A DNA stretch of 43,891 bases from Bacillus sp. B1-b2 (GCF_009183415.1 NZ_WEHU01000034.1:1-43891); one strand, 5' to 3'. Shown: positions 18,516 through 27,575, counted from the first letter of the stretch. Translations and numbers: made by a program. Notes: generated by a model from the sequence alone, not told the origin.

Positions 18516-18746
18516 TTGTTAGAAAAGAGGGTTGTCCATCCTGATCATCCGCATACAGATGAATCAAGGGGGGATTCACAGTTGAAGGAATTCAAATACG
18601 GGAACACTACTGTAGTTATCCATTCACCACTTGTGCATATGAATATAGATGAAAAAAAGAAATGGTTTAAAGATGAATTGGAAAAAGGCAATAAAGTGTT
18701 AAAACAAATGGTATTTGCGGTAGCGGAGTGTTATCGAAAGTCATAA
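18516..18746 (+). CDS. Small protein divergent from the serine recombinase
   Basis: This 76-residue acidic/basic protein of unknown function starts at a TTG with GGAGGGG six bases upstream. No known domain is certain. Its second half, SPLVHMNIDEKKKWFKDELE followed by a KVLKQMVFAVAECYRKS-like tail, looks like the short proteins often found next to serine recombinases of phages and integrative elements. It is separated from the recombinase start by about 140 bases, where promoters for both must lie. It may be a recombination directionality factor or other accessory protein. That role is inference from position only. Confidence 0.7.
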   Translation: MLEKRVVHPDHPHTDESRGDSQLKEFKYGNTTVVIHSPLVHMNIDEKKKWFKDELEKGNKVLKQMVFAVAECYRKS

Positions 18747-18958
18747 TTTGTTAGATATGGTGCATGTTCAAAGGTAGTCACAGAGCGATGAAACAGAGTG
18801 GGGTCATATACTTGAAAGTCACAGGTGATTGGTGCAATTTGATCAGCATCATGTCATTTAAAAGGACATGGAAGGGAATTTAAGATAACCCTTTAATACT
18901 AAATAATGATTCTAATTTCTTCTAAATAAAATTATTATAATTACAGTTTATGTGCTGT

Positions 18959-18991
18959 AAAAAAACATCCATCAAAAATGGGTGTTTTTTT
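18959..18991. terminator. Bidirectional terminator
   Basis: AAAAAACATCCAT pairs with ATGGGTGTTTTTT (one G-T pair), with A and T runs on the two sides. On the minus strand it follows directly after the broken lspA fragment, and probably ended that gene. Confidence 0.65.
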
Positions 18992-19002
18992 ATTAGAGAG
19001 TA

Positions 19003-19072
19003 GTTTTTCCAGTTTAGCTTCTCTGTAAGAACTAATAATAAGCAACCTTGCTCACTAACATAAATATATTTT
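19003..19072 (-). pseudogene. Remnant of an lspA 3' end
   Basis: The minus strand encodes a decayed copy of the last residues of LspA. FMLVS in one frame, then after a frameshift LIISSYREAKLEK, align with TFLVSGAILLIISTYREAKFEK of the intact gene about 800 bases away. The nucleotide match (TTTAGCTTCTCTGTAAG and following) is clear. Upstream lspA sequence is missing, so a recombination or insertion breakpoint lies near 19072. Confidence 0.72.
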
Positions 19073-19081
19073 CTTAAATAG

Positions 19082-19093
19082 GAACAATTGTTC
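19082..19093. promoter_or_regulatory. LexA (SOS) box
   Basis: GAAC-AATT-GTTC is a perfect match to the Bacillus LexA core GAAC-N4-GTTC. A -10-like TAGAAT lies just downstream. No recognisable SOS gene follows, only a 41-codon open frame about 170 bases on. Confidence 0.5.
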
Positions 19094-19263
19094 TATGATA
19101 GAATATAAGTTGATAAGAATGACACGACGAAACACGTGGCAGCTTGAATTATTATCTTAAAATATAGATTACTATTTGAATATTCAGCTATTTTAAGGTG
19201 TAGAAATAGTTGTTTTATACATCAGAAAAACAATGAATTGATTCTTTATCTGGATTGAAATTT

Positions 19264-19389
19264 ATGAATGACATGAGAAAAATGATGCATCAAAATCTTT
19301 TAATTCAGCAAGAAATTTTGCAAAAGCTTCAAGTCTTAGATCGGAGATTATATGAATTGGAAAGAAAAGGTGCGCAAAATAAATATTGA
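19264..19389 (+). CDS. Possible 41-residue peptide downstream of the LexA box
   Basis: This short open frame starts at ATG 19264 and ends at TGA 19387-19389. The product is charged and helical (MRKMMHQNLLIQQEILQKLQ and a LDRRLYELERKG tail). It has no recognised family, and the upstream sequence has only a weak ribosome-binding site. It could be a small SOS-induced protein, a leftover of a larger operon, or chance. Confidence 0.25.
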   Translation: MNDMRKMMHQNLLIQQEILQKLQVLDRRLYELERKGAQNKY

Positions 19390-19504
19390 TAAATCTTTCG
19401 TATTATTGAAGTATTATTTTTGCTTTTAGGCTGCGTAATAGGCAGTTGTAAGGGCTGCTAAATAAGACGGTAACGAATTTATTATGGATTATTCATATAA
19501 ATTT

Positions 19505-19551
19505 TTGGACTATTAAACCTTCAGTTAAAAATGAAGGTTTTAATAGTCCAA
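19505..19551. terminator. Large bidirectional hairpin
   Basis: An 18-19-bp stem, TTGGACTATTAAA-CCTTCA with TGAAGGTTTTAATAGTCCAA (one bulge), has a loop of about eight bases and is preceded by T5. It probably separates the scar region from the lspA gene, which reads toward it. Confidence 0.5.
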
Positions 19552-19648
19552 TCTATAAAGTTATGGTTGCCAATCTTTAATATTGTCCTATTCAACAGTT
19601 TTTGCTCGAACCGAACTTAGCAACTGTTTTCTACTTAGGAATCTTTCA

Positions 19649-19780
19649 CTATAGAAAAAATAGCAATTTCACTTTTTCTTCAAGTGTGTATTCAGTATCA
19701 GGAAAGAGTTTAAGTCTTTTTTCATCTTTTTTAGTTTCTGCATTGCTTCCGGTGAGAGAGGCAGCAGTATTTAAATCCAT
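19649..19780 (-). CDS. Possible 43-residue peptide after lspA
   Basis: This minus-strand open frame begins five bases after the lspA stop codon and ends at TAG 19649-19651. The product is polar (MDLNTAASLTGSNAE, then KLFPDTEYTLEEKVKLL). GAGAGG touches the ATG, so initiation would depend on coupling to lspA. No family was recognised. It may be the N-terminal stub of a truncated gene. Confidence 0.3.
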   Translation of the reverse strand: MDLNTAASLTGSNAETKKDEKRLKLFPDTEYTLEEKVKLLFFL

Positions 19781-19785
19781 CCTCT

Positions 19786-20235
19786 CTAACTAGGACTGTT
19801 TTTTTCAAATTTAGCTTCTCTGTAAGTACTTATAATGAGTAAGATCGCCCCACTAACTAAAAATGTATCAGCTGTATTAAAAATTGGGTAATTGATTAAT
19901 CGGAAATCGAACATATCAGTCACTTCCCCAAAGAACAACCGGTCTATTACGTTCCCCATAGCACCTCCGATAAACAAACCAATCGCTATGCGGGTCAACT
20001 TATCTGTGACTTTGCGAGCATACATAATCGCGCCAAATATTGCGATAAATGCAATGATAATTAGGAACCATTTTTGACCTGAAAATATTCCCCAAGCAGC
20101 ACCCGGATTCCGATGGGATGTTAGGTAAAAAACTTTATCAATGATAGAAATGCTTTGGCCATAGTCCATCGTATTACGTATCAAGTATTTTGCTAGTTGA
20201 TCTATTACGGCAACTATTAGAATGATCCAATACAC
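19786..20235 (-). CDS. lspA: Lipoprotein signal peptidase LspA
   Basis: This membrane aspartyl protease (signal peptidase II) of about 149 residues removes signal peptides from prolipoproteins. It has four hydrophobic helices. The conserved D-rich motifs are GNVIDRLFFGEVTDMFDF and, toward the end, PIFNTADTFLVSGA, which carry the two catalytic aspartates. The start is a GTG at 20235 because GAGG lies eight bases upstream; the GTG at 20244 overlaps that site. An extra lspA of this kind is often carried by Gram-positive cadmium-resistance islands next to cad genes. Here it is divergent from resB. Genomes have a core lspA elsewhere, so this is probably a second copy. Confidence 0.92.
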   Translation of the reverse strand: MYWIILIVAVIDQLAKYLIRNTMDYGQSISIIDKVFYLTSHRNPGAAWGIFSGQKWFLIIIAFIAIFGAIMYARKVTDKLTRIAIGLFIGGAMGNVIDRLFFGEVTDMFDFRLINYPIFNTADTFLVSGAILLIISTYREAKFEKNSPS

Positions 20236-20405
20236 GACTTTCACCTCAATGGTAAATGTAAAAAGATATTATGAGAGTAGATGAATTACACATATTTCAA
20301 TTTGAAATTAGGATTCGTCTCAGTACTTATACTTGTTTTAGACAATAAAATAGACAGATAAATGGTTTTGAGAATCTTTATACACCTCACCCTCATGTCA
20401 TTCAT

Positions 20406-20424
20406 ATATTCGTTTGAATAATAT
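20406..20424. promoter_or_regulatory. CadC-like half-symmetric site over the resB -35
   Basis: ATATTC-GTTT-GAATA overlaps the -35 hexamer of the resB promoter. It shares ATTC and TTTGAAT elements with the CadC-type operators upstream of cadC. Confidence 0.35.
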
Positions 20425-20442
20425 ATACACTTAGATTATAAT
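20414..20442 (+). promoter_or_regulatory. Promoter of resB-resC
   Basis: TTGAAT (20414-20419), a 17-base spacer and a perfect TATAAT (20437-20442) form a sigma-A promoter. The leader to the resB ATG would be about 170 bases and includes the operator at 20463-20484. Confidence 0.65.
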
Positions 20443-20462
20443 CATAAATAGTAAATGTCAAC

Positions 20463-20484
20463 GTTCAAATCCATATTTGAATTA
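20463..20484. promoter_or_regulatory. CadC-type operator upstream of resB
   Basis: TTCAAAT-CCAT-ATTTGAA is an 18-bp perfect inverted repeat. It matches the ATTCAAA...TTTGA pattern of the cadC promoter operators at 34638-34786 and of the classic plasmid cad operator. It lies about 20 bases downstream of the predicted transcription start. Confidence 0.6.
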
Positions 20485-20616
20485 ATAAGGGGTGATTTGC
20501 ATTTGGAGAGGTAGTTAGATGATAACAATTGGTTATTTAATTGTCTCTCATTATAAGAAACAAGGGATAATTTCAGATTGATTGGGGTATCAAAGTCAAG
20601 ATAAGGAGTCTCTGTA

Positions 20617-22245
20617 ATGAAACAAGAAAAATGCGAGTGTAATCATATGAATCCATATGGCACCATACTTTGTGAGTCATGCGGTAGACCTGTAAATACT
20701 GAAAACACGAAGAACTTACTTGAAATGAGGTATGAAGGGAGTGCTAGGAGATCCCAGACATATAATAAAACGATAGTTGATAAGATTTGGAACTTTTTTT
20801 CTTCTGTGAAAGTTGGCGTTTGGCTTATCGGTATAACACTTGTTGCCTCTGCTCTCGGAACAATATACCCTCAAGAAATGTACATACCACCTAATTTTGC
20901 GGCTTCAGAATACTACGAAGATGAATACGGATGGACTGGACGGCTTTATTATGAATTAGGATTTCATAATCTATATGGGTCATGGTGGTATATCATTTTA
21001 ATCGCATCCATTGCAATATCTCTCGTTATAGCGAGTGTGGACCGGTTTTTCCCACTCTACCGCGCTTTAAAGAGACAAGGAGTTAAACGTAACGAGATTT
21101 TTTTAAAGCGACAGCGTTTATTTGGTGCTTATCCCCGATGGTCTGAGAAAGAGTTGGATGTCATTAGGAATTCACTCGTAAAACGAAGGTATAAAGTCAG
21201 AGAAGAAAACGGCAACATTTTGGCTGAAAAAGGTAGATTTTCCAGATGGGGGCCTTATGTCAATCATGTGGGGTTGATTATCTTTCTGATTGGCGCAATG
21301 TTGCGTTTTGTACCGGGGATGTACGTAGATGAAGTGCTTTGGCTCCGGGATGGTGAGACAAAAGCTATTCCGGGAACGGATGGGGAATATTACCTTAAAA
21401 ATAAACAGTTTATAGTAGAAACGTATGATAAAAGCAAAGAAAACGAGGTATTTGAAGGTGCAATAAATAGTGTTGGAGACAATAAGATTGTTAAAAATTT
21501 TCAGGCGAATGTAACATTATATGAACGAAATGGTGAGTCTTTACCGGGTATTGAAACAGAATTAAAGAAAATAAAAGATTATGAGATTCGTGTAAATGAG
21601 CCGTTGAAATACAATCACTATGCGCTTTACCAAGTAGATTATAAACCGAATGAACTAAGTGCGATGTCTTTTAACTTAATAGATAAGCATTCGAAAGAGA
21701 ATTATGGTGTAGTGAATATCAACTTACAAAACCCTAAATCACAATATGAATTGGGCAGGGGGTATCGTGTTGAACTATTAAGTTATTTTCCCGATTTTAT
21801 ATACGATGATAAGGGGCAACCAAGTACAAAATCGAGAATTCCGAATAATCCGGCATTTATATTCAAAATGTTTGCACCGGACCGGCCTAAAGGAGAAGTA
21901 AGCTTCGTGGCAATTCAACAAACATTAGAGCCATTGGGTAGCACGAAATATAAAATGAAGTTTGTTGCAGCTGAAACATTGAATGTAACTGGGTTGACGG
22001 TACGTAAGGACTTTACATTGTGGATACTCGGACTTGGTGGTGCGATCTTTATGATCGGTGTTATACAGGGGATGTATTGGAACCATCGACGAGTTTGGGT
22101 TCAACGTGTGGGTCGTGACCTTTGGATTGCCGGGCATACGAATAAAAATTGGTACGGATTTAAACAAGAATTAAATTTTGTGTTAAAAGGGACCACCTTC
22201 TCCGATCCTGAAGATCAGATACATAAGGAGAAAGTAGCGAACTAA
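20617..22245 (+). CDS. resB: Cytochrome c synthesis protein ResB
   Basis: This 542-residue subunit of the ResB-ResC (CcsB-CcsA, system II) haem export and cytochrome c synthase has the same length as B. subtilis ResB. A zinc-ribbon-like start has CEC and CESC (Cys6, 8, 19, 22). Membrane segments are near 67-88, 126-150 and 213-235. A large extracytoplasmic domain follows, then a last helix near 467-490 (LWILGLGGAIFMIGVIQGMYW). AAGGAGT precedes the ATG, and resC follows 12 bases after the stop. No c-type cytochrome gene (CxxCH) was recognised in the window, so the client is elsewhere or this is a spare set under metal control. Confidence 0.94.
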   Translation: MKQEKCECNHMNPYGTILCESCGRPVNTENTKNLLEMRYEGSARRSQTYNKTIVDKIWNFFSSVKVGVWLIGITLVASALGTIYPQEMYIPPNFAASEYYEDEYGWTGRLYYELGFHNLYGSWWYIILIASIAISLVIASVDRFFPLYRALKRQGVKRNEIFLKRQRLFGAYPRWSEKELDVIRNSLVKRRYKVREENGNILAEKGRFSRWGPYVNHVGLIIFLIGAMLRFVPGMYVDEVLWLRDGETKAIPGTDGEYYLKNKQFIVETYDKSKENEVFEGAINSVGDNKIVKNFQANVTLYERNGESLPGIETELKKIKDYEIRVNEPLKYNHYALYQVDYKPNELSAMSFNLIDKHSKENYGVVNINLQNPKSQYELGRGYRVELLSYFPDFIYDDKGQPSTKSRIPNNPAFIFKMFAPDRPKGEVSFVAIQQTLEPLGSTKYKMKFVAAETLNVTGLTVRKDFTLWILGLGGAIFMIGVIQGMYWNHRRVWVQRVGRDLWIAGHTNKNWYGFKQELNFVLKGTTFSDPEDQIHKEKVAN

Positions 22246-22257
22246 AGGAGGACTAAA

Positions 22258-23436
22258 ATGGATTTTGCGAGTTTAAGCAGCAATTTATTATATATCGCCT
22301 TTATATTATACCTTGTTGCTACTTTGTTCTTTGGCGGTGCAATCCGTGAAAAGGGGAGCTTAACTATTATCAACCGTTGGGCAAAAATAGGGTTCATAAT
22401 AACAATAGTTGGTTTTATTACTCAAGTTGGGTATTTTATTACTAGATGGATTGCTGCTGGTCATGCGCCCGTAAGTAATTTATTTGAGTTTATCACCTTC
22501 TTTGGCATGGTGCTAGTCGGTGCGTTCCTCATCATTTATTCAATGTATAAAGTTAGTATACTGGGATTGTTTACACTTCCAGTTGCAATTCTCATTATCG
22601 CATATGGAAGCATGTTCCCTAGAGATATTTCACCCCTTATTCCAGCTCTGCAAAGCGATTGGCTTCATATACACGTTACTACAGCTGCTCTTGGCGAAGC
22701 CATTCTGGCTATAAGCTTTGTAGCAGGTCTTATTTATCTTATAAAAGTGACTGACCAGACGAAGGCAGGAAAGAAAACGTTTTGGTTAGAGTTTGTCTTA
22801 TTCTGCTTGATAAGTGTAATGGGATTCGTTTTCGCTACAACTTCATTTAATCTATTGGATTATGAAGCGAAGTTCTCATGGTTGGATAAGAATGGTCAAC
22901 AAGTGGAAGAAACATTTCAGATGCCAGCCTTAGTTGGCCCGCATAAAGGGGAATTGAAAACGGAGGGACAATTTAATCCAATTTTGGATGTTCCCGCAAT
23001 TATTAATGCAAAGAAATTAAATACCCTAGTATGGTCATTATTTAGTGGATTCTTCTTATATGGTGCAGTCCGACTTATTTTGCGAAAACGCTTAGGTGCG
23101 GCCTTAAAACCATTGATGAATAATGTGAAACCTGAACTCTTAGATGAAATCGGTTATCGTTCTGTGACAATTGGCTTTCCAGTTTTCACATTAGGCGCTC
23201 TAATATTTGCGATGATCTGGGCGCAGGTAGCGTGGACAAGATTTTGGGGATGGGATCCTAAAGAAGTATGGGCGCTCATTACTTGGTTGTTTTATGCAGC
23301 ATTTTTACATTTGCGTTTATCTAAGGGGTGGCATGGTGAGAGATCTGCATGGCTTGCGGTAGTTGGTTTTGCCATCATTATGTTTAATCTAGTGGCAGTA
23401 AATCTAGTTATTGCTGGTTTACATTCTTACGCATAA
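22258..23436 (+). CDS. resC: Cytochrome c synthesis protein ResC (CcsA)
   Basis: This 392-residue polytopic membrane protein is the haem-handling partner of ResB. The tryptophan-rich WWD-type signature is [20 protein letters not shown], with flanking histidines in [27 protein letters not shown] and at the C-terminal GLHSYA. About eight membrane helices are visible. AAAGGAGG lies just before the ATG. The pair forms one operon ending at a clear terminator. It is 392 residues against about 391 in B. subtilis, so it appears complete. Confidence 0.95.
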   Translation: MDFASLSSNLLYIAFILYLVATLFFGGAIREKGSLTIINRWAKIGFIITIVGFITQVGYFITRWIAAGHAPVSNLFEFITFFGMVLVGAFLIIYSMYKVSILGLFTLPVAILIIAYGSMFPRDISPLIPALQSDWLHIHVTTAALGEAILAISFVAGLIYLIKVTDQTKAGKKTFWLEFVLFCLISVMGFVFATTSFNLLDYEAKFSWLDKNGQQVEETFQMPALVGPHKGELKTEGQFNPILDVPAIINAKKLNTLVWSLFSGFFLYGAVRLILRKRLGAALKPLMNNVKPELLDEIGYRSVTIGFPVFTLGALIFAMIWAQVAWTRFWGWDPKEVWALITWLFYAAFLHLRLSKGWHGERSAWLAVVGFAIIMFNLVAVNLVIAGLHSYA

Positions 23437-23512
23437 CAAGTAAGCGATATTTTTGTGTCTTTCCTTTAATAAGATTCTGTTTTTTGTTAGAAAGAACTAA
23501 TTTAGTATTACT

Positions 23513-23540
23513 AGCATACCTTTGGTATGCTTTTTATTTT
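23513..23540 (+). terminator. Terminator of resB-resC
   Basis: A perfect 8-bp stem, AGCATACC with GGTATGCT, has a three-base loop and is followed by TTTT-ATTTT. Confidence 0.8.
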
Positions 23541-23959
23541 GTATTGCGATTTTGTAAAAGATTCTACCCCTTGAAAAATCCGCTATTGATTAATTATGTA
23601 GTTGAGATATTATCTTTTTGTTAATGGCTTCGGTCTTAATCCTTTCTTTGTATTGCCTTTTTGTTTACGCTATTTGTGTATTATGGGCCATGATTTCCTG
23701 CTGATTTTTAAATGTAGATGTTACAAGTGAGGTTCCGAATGTTTAATTCGATTTCCATTAATATAGGATGATATTAAAGTTAATAAAAATATTAATGTTA
23801 GTTAATGAAAAAGGTTTCCTCAATATGAATTACCCAATGCAAAACTAGTCATACTATGACAAAAGAATATTCTAACTTTCGTTTTAATGACTTTTTGCTA
23901 GGGTAAGTTAAGAATATAAAAATAAAAACAATGGAGGATAAAATAATTTTTGAGTTTGA

Positions 23960-25330
<1,371 letters not shown>

Positions 25331-25360
25331 CATTTCATATGACCAGACCATCCCTTGTTT

Positions 25361-25397
25361 AAGTAAATAGAGAGACAATTAATTTTACTTGCTTTTT
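25361..25397 (+). terminator. Possible terminator of cypC
   Basis: A 7-bp stem, AAGTAAA with TTTACTT, has a 16-base loop and is followed by GC and T5. Confidence 0.35.
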
Positions 25398-25487
25398 AAT
25401 TCATCTTAATACACACCATGTTCTTGAAATTGATCATTTTATAGTCACTCAAGATAATTTTTATTTCGCAAGCAGGAGGGGCATCCA

Positions 25488-26603
25488 ATGACGTTTAAAA
25501 CGATTTCTGTAAAAGATATTGCCCAAAAGGTAATAAACAATGAAGAAATTTTTATTATAGATGTAAGAAAGACAGGCGATTTTGATGAATGGAAAATTGA
25601 AGGCAGGAACACAACAGTGATCAATGCACCTTTAAATGATGGAGTAGATTCCGTTATTAGTAAACTCCCTACAGACAAGCCAATTTATACTGTTTGTGCT
25701 AGGGGCAATTCATCAAAAAAGGCGGCTGAAGAGTTAGTAAAAGCAGGGGTTAAAGACGTTTATTCGATTGAAGGTGGAATGAGAGTATGGAGTGAATATC
25801 TTCAGCCAATAAAGATTGGTGGTCTTAAAAGTGGCGGTACAGTCTATCAGTTTGTCCGTTTAGGAAAAGGATGTTTATCGTACATAATCGAATCAAATGG
25901 AGAAGGCATCATTATTGATCCTAATCGTATGACTGGAACGTACGAACAGTTTTGTAAAGATAATGATATTACAATTAAGAATGTTATTGATACACATCTT
26001 CATGCTGATCACATATCTGGAGGCTTATAACTTGAAGAGAAGTTCGGGGCTACTTATTATCTTCCACAAAAAGATGCTAATGATATTACCTTTAAGTATG
26101 TTCCAATTGAGGACGGAAACGAAATAAAGGTAGCTAATATTACTATTCAGGCTATTTATTCACCGGGACACACAATTGGGAGTACCTCTTTTATAATTGA
26201 CAATCAATATTTATTGACAGGAGATATCTTGTTTATTGATTCCATTGGTCGTCCAGATTTAGCGGGAGAAGCAGAAGATTGGGTCAAGGATTTGAGAGAA
26301 ACCCTGTATCATCGTTATAAGGAGCTATCAACTGAATTGATAGTCCTGCCAGCACACTTTATGGGTATAAAAGAAATGAATGCTGATGGAAGCATTTCAA
26401 AGGAACTCGGTGTTTTATATGAACAAAATCATGGTTTGAATATTCAAAGTAGTGAGGAATTCATTAAAACTGTAACTGAAAATTTACCTCCACAGCCAAA
26501 TTCCTACGAGGAAATACGCAAAACAAATATGGGGAATATGAATCCTGAAGATGAACAACAAAGGGAAATGGAGATTGGACCTAATCGTTGTGCAATTAGA
26601 TAG
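25488..26603 (+). pseudogene. Rhodanese/persulfide-dioxygenase copy 1, interrupted by TAA
   Basis: The frame encodes an N-terminal rhodanese domain (active-site region VCARGNSS, Cys70) followed by a metallo-beta-lactamase domain of the persulfide dioxygenase type ([11 protein letters not shown]). It then hits TAA at 26028-26030. The same frame continues without a shift: [12 protein letters not shown], the [10 protein letters not shown] and [16 protein letters not shown] motifs, and the family's C-terminal end GPNRCAIR at 26603. It aligns end to end with the intact yrkH copy at 30070 with no indel, the stop replacing a threonine of that copy. A single nonsense change is the simplest reading. 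Either half alone should lack a complete metal site. GCAGGAGGGG precedes the ATG, and a terminator follows. Confidence 0.85.
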
Positions 26604-26612
26604 TGAAGTATA

Positions 26613-26642
26613 GAGGGGGAACCACTTATGGTTTCCCTTTTT
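26613..26642 (+). terminator. Terminator behind the interrupted rhodanese gene
   Basis: GAGGGGGAACC pairs with GGTTTCCCTTT, followed by T5. Confidence 0.7.
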
Positions 26643-26665
26643 ATTCAATCATGTTTTTAACACAC

Positions 26666-26694
26666 TTGACATCATACCCCTATAGGTATACTAT
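26666..26694 (+). promoter_or_regulatory. Promoter of the cstR operon with embedded CstR operator
   Basis: TTGACA (26666-26671), a 17-base spacer and TACTAT (26689-26694) form a sigma-A promoter. The spacer carries ATACCCC-TATAGGTAT (26674-26689), a CstR/CsoR-family palindrome, so repressor binding would block RNA polymerase. It drives the small membrane protein and cstR. Confidence 0.75.
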
Positions 26695-26725
26695 AAGACA
26701 GTAAACAGATATAAAGGTGGTTGAC

Positions 26726-27097
26726 ATGATTCTTTTATTGCTTGTATTATCTTTACTAATAGCAATTATTATTTATAAACGCTATGTTCCCGTGAAAGAT
26801 GTTCCTTGTATAGAAGGTGCTTTCATGGACAAAAACACCATAACATTAGATATCAGGGATTATAATGAAGCAGGGAATGATTTAACTCAGGATTCTTTGC
26901 ATATTCCTTACGCATATTTGAGACGTTTTAATAATGAAATTCCAAATGGTAATATTCATTTAATCGCTTCTGATAGACTAGAGTTGAACATGGGCATGCG
27001 TTTCTTAATTAGAAAAGGATTTACCGTAATCAGTTATGAAATCGCTGATTGTCCTTGTAAACAGAAAGGTGGGTTAGAGCAGCATGGAGTACGATAA
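26726..27097 (+). CDS. Membrane-anchored degenerate rhodanese-like protein
   Basis: This 123-residue protein has one N-terminal membrane helix (MILLLLVLSLLIAIIIY) and a small cytoplasmic domain. The domain layout resembles a single rhodanese (TLDIRDYNEAG, then SLHIPYAYLRRF), but the catalytic cysteine loop is replaced by IASDRLELN, so it is probably not a sulfurtransferase by the usual mechanism. A DCPC motif near residue 110 is a possible thiol site. The start is the ATG at 26726 behind AAAGGTGG. It overlaps cstR by 14 bases and is co-transcribed with it. Compare the active membrane-anchored rhodanese at 28108, whose N terminus is similar. Confidence 0.7.
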   Translation: MILLLLVLSLLIAIIIYKRYVPVKDVPCIEGAFMDKNTITLDIRDYNEAGNDLTQDSLHIPYAYLRRFNNEIPNGNIHLIASDRLELNMGMRFLIRKGFTVISYEIADCPCKQKGGLEQHGVR

Positions 27098-27344
27098 GAA
27101 TGTAGTAAACCGTTTAAAGCGGATTGAAGGACAGATAAAAGGTGTACTAAGCATGATGGAACAGGGAAAAGATTGCAGAGAAATTGTCAATCAATTATCA
27201 GCTGCACGTAATGCAATAGATAGAACGATGGGTGTTATTGTCAGCACCAATTTAGAGCAGTGTGTTCGTGAAAATGTTGAGAAAGGCGAAGGTACTGAAC
27301 ACCTAGTTAAAGAAGCAGTAGAGCTATTAATAAAAAGTCGATAA
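27084..27344 (+). CDS. cstR: CstR-type persulfide-sensing repressor
   Basis: This 86-residue CsoR/FrmR-family (DUF156) repressor has Cys31 (GKDCREIV) and Cys60 (NLEQCV), the pair that forms di- to tetrasulfide bridges in the CstR subgroup. The copper-binding histidine of true CsoR proteins is replaced by Asn56 (STNLEQC), which argues for persulfide rather than copper sensing. B. subtilis YrkD is the likely equivalent. It probably binds the ATACCC...GGTAT palindromes at 26674, 27406, 27529 and 28812, and would derepress the sulfur operon when reactive sulfur accumulates. The ATG lies ten bases behind GGTGGG inside the preceding gene. Confidence 0.9.
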   Translation: MEYDKNVVNRLKRIEGQIKGVLSMMEQGKDCREIVNQLSAARNAIDRTMGVIVSTNLEQCVRENVEKGEGTEHLVKEAVELLIKSR

Positions 27345-27345
27345 G

Positions 27346-27396
27346 AAAAGTTCTTCAACTGGCCAATATTTGTGAGTTGACGAACTTTAACTTTTA
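27346..27396 (+). terminator. Hairpin behind cstR
   Basis: A long stem, AAAAGTTCTTCAACT with AGTTGACGAACTTT (imperfect), is followed by AACTTTT. It is a probable terminator. Its right arm also holds the TTGACG -35 of the next promoter. Confidence 0.5.
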
Positions 27397-27421
27397 GCAT
27401 AACATATACCCATACAGGTAT
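27377..27421 (+). promoter_or_regulatory. Promoter with CstR operator upstream of yrkE
   Basis: TTGACG (27377-27382), 17 bases, TAACAT (27400-27405), then directly the CstR-type palindrome ATACCCATACAGGTAT (27406-27421). It gives yrkE a leader of about 160 bases that holds a second operator. Confidence 0.6.
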
Positions 27422-27528
27422 ATGTATTATAGGGAACAGTGAATGAATGTAACTAAAGTATTGGATGGAAAAGAATGTCCCAGTGTTTGTTTCCTGAATT
27501 GAGAAACGCTATTTTTTTAATAAACTAT

Positions 27529-27544
27529 ATACCTATACCCGTAT
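27529..27544. promoter_or_regulatory. CstR operator directly before yrkE
   Basis: ATACCTATACCCGTAT is an imperfect palindrome of the same family as the sites at 26674 and 27406, 31 bases before the yrkE start codon. Confidence 0.6.
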
Positions 27545-27575
27545 ATGTTTAAAGAGATTAAGGAGGGAATATTAC

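Larger units (their letters stand above)
18747..19648. other. Scar region right of the defence island
   Basis: This stretch of about 900 bases has little coding content. It contains a direct repeat of AGTCACAG (18776 and 18826 areas), a terminator hairpin (18959-18991), a broken lspA 3' fragment (about 19003-19072), a LexA-type box (19082-19093), a 41-codon open frame (19264-19389) and a large hairpin (19505-19551). Confidence 0.55.
20236..20616. other. Divergent lspA/resB regulatory region
   Basis: This non-coding region between lspA and resB contains the resB promoter (20414-20442) with CadC-type palindromes at 20406-20424 and 20463-20484, and a short palindrome TTCAATTTGAA near 20296-20306 on the lspA side. 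No gene was seen. Confidence 0.55.

Noticed and set aside
18747-18900. A tRNA-like or suppressor-tRNA gene in the scar region
   Set aside because: No acceptor stem, T-loop or anticodon arm of tRNA form could be drawn. The only clear tRNA in the window is tRNA-Gly at 3279.
12404-18900. attL/attR sites of the serine recombinase
   Set aside because: No convincing direct repeat between the two borders was found by eye. Comparison with an uninterrupted relative would be needed.
19602-19793. A 63-residue plus-strand frame next to lspA
   Set aside because: No ribosome-binding site; the opposite strand has a frame coupled to lspA that is slightly more plausible.
26028-26030. TAA in the rhodanese-dioxygenase as a recoded codon
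   Set aside because: The aligned residue in the intact paralogue is threonine, not cysteine, and TAA is not a selenocysteine codon in known bacteria of this group. A simple nonsense mutation fits better.
27084-27344. Copper-sensing CsoR
   Set aside because: The copper-ligand histidine is replaced by asparagine, and the gene context is persulfide metabolism, not copper export.
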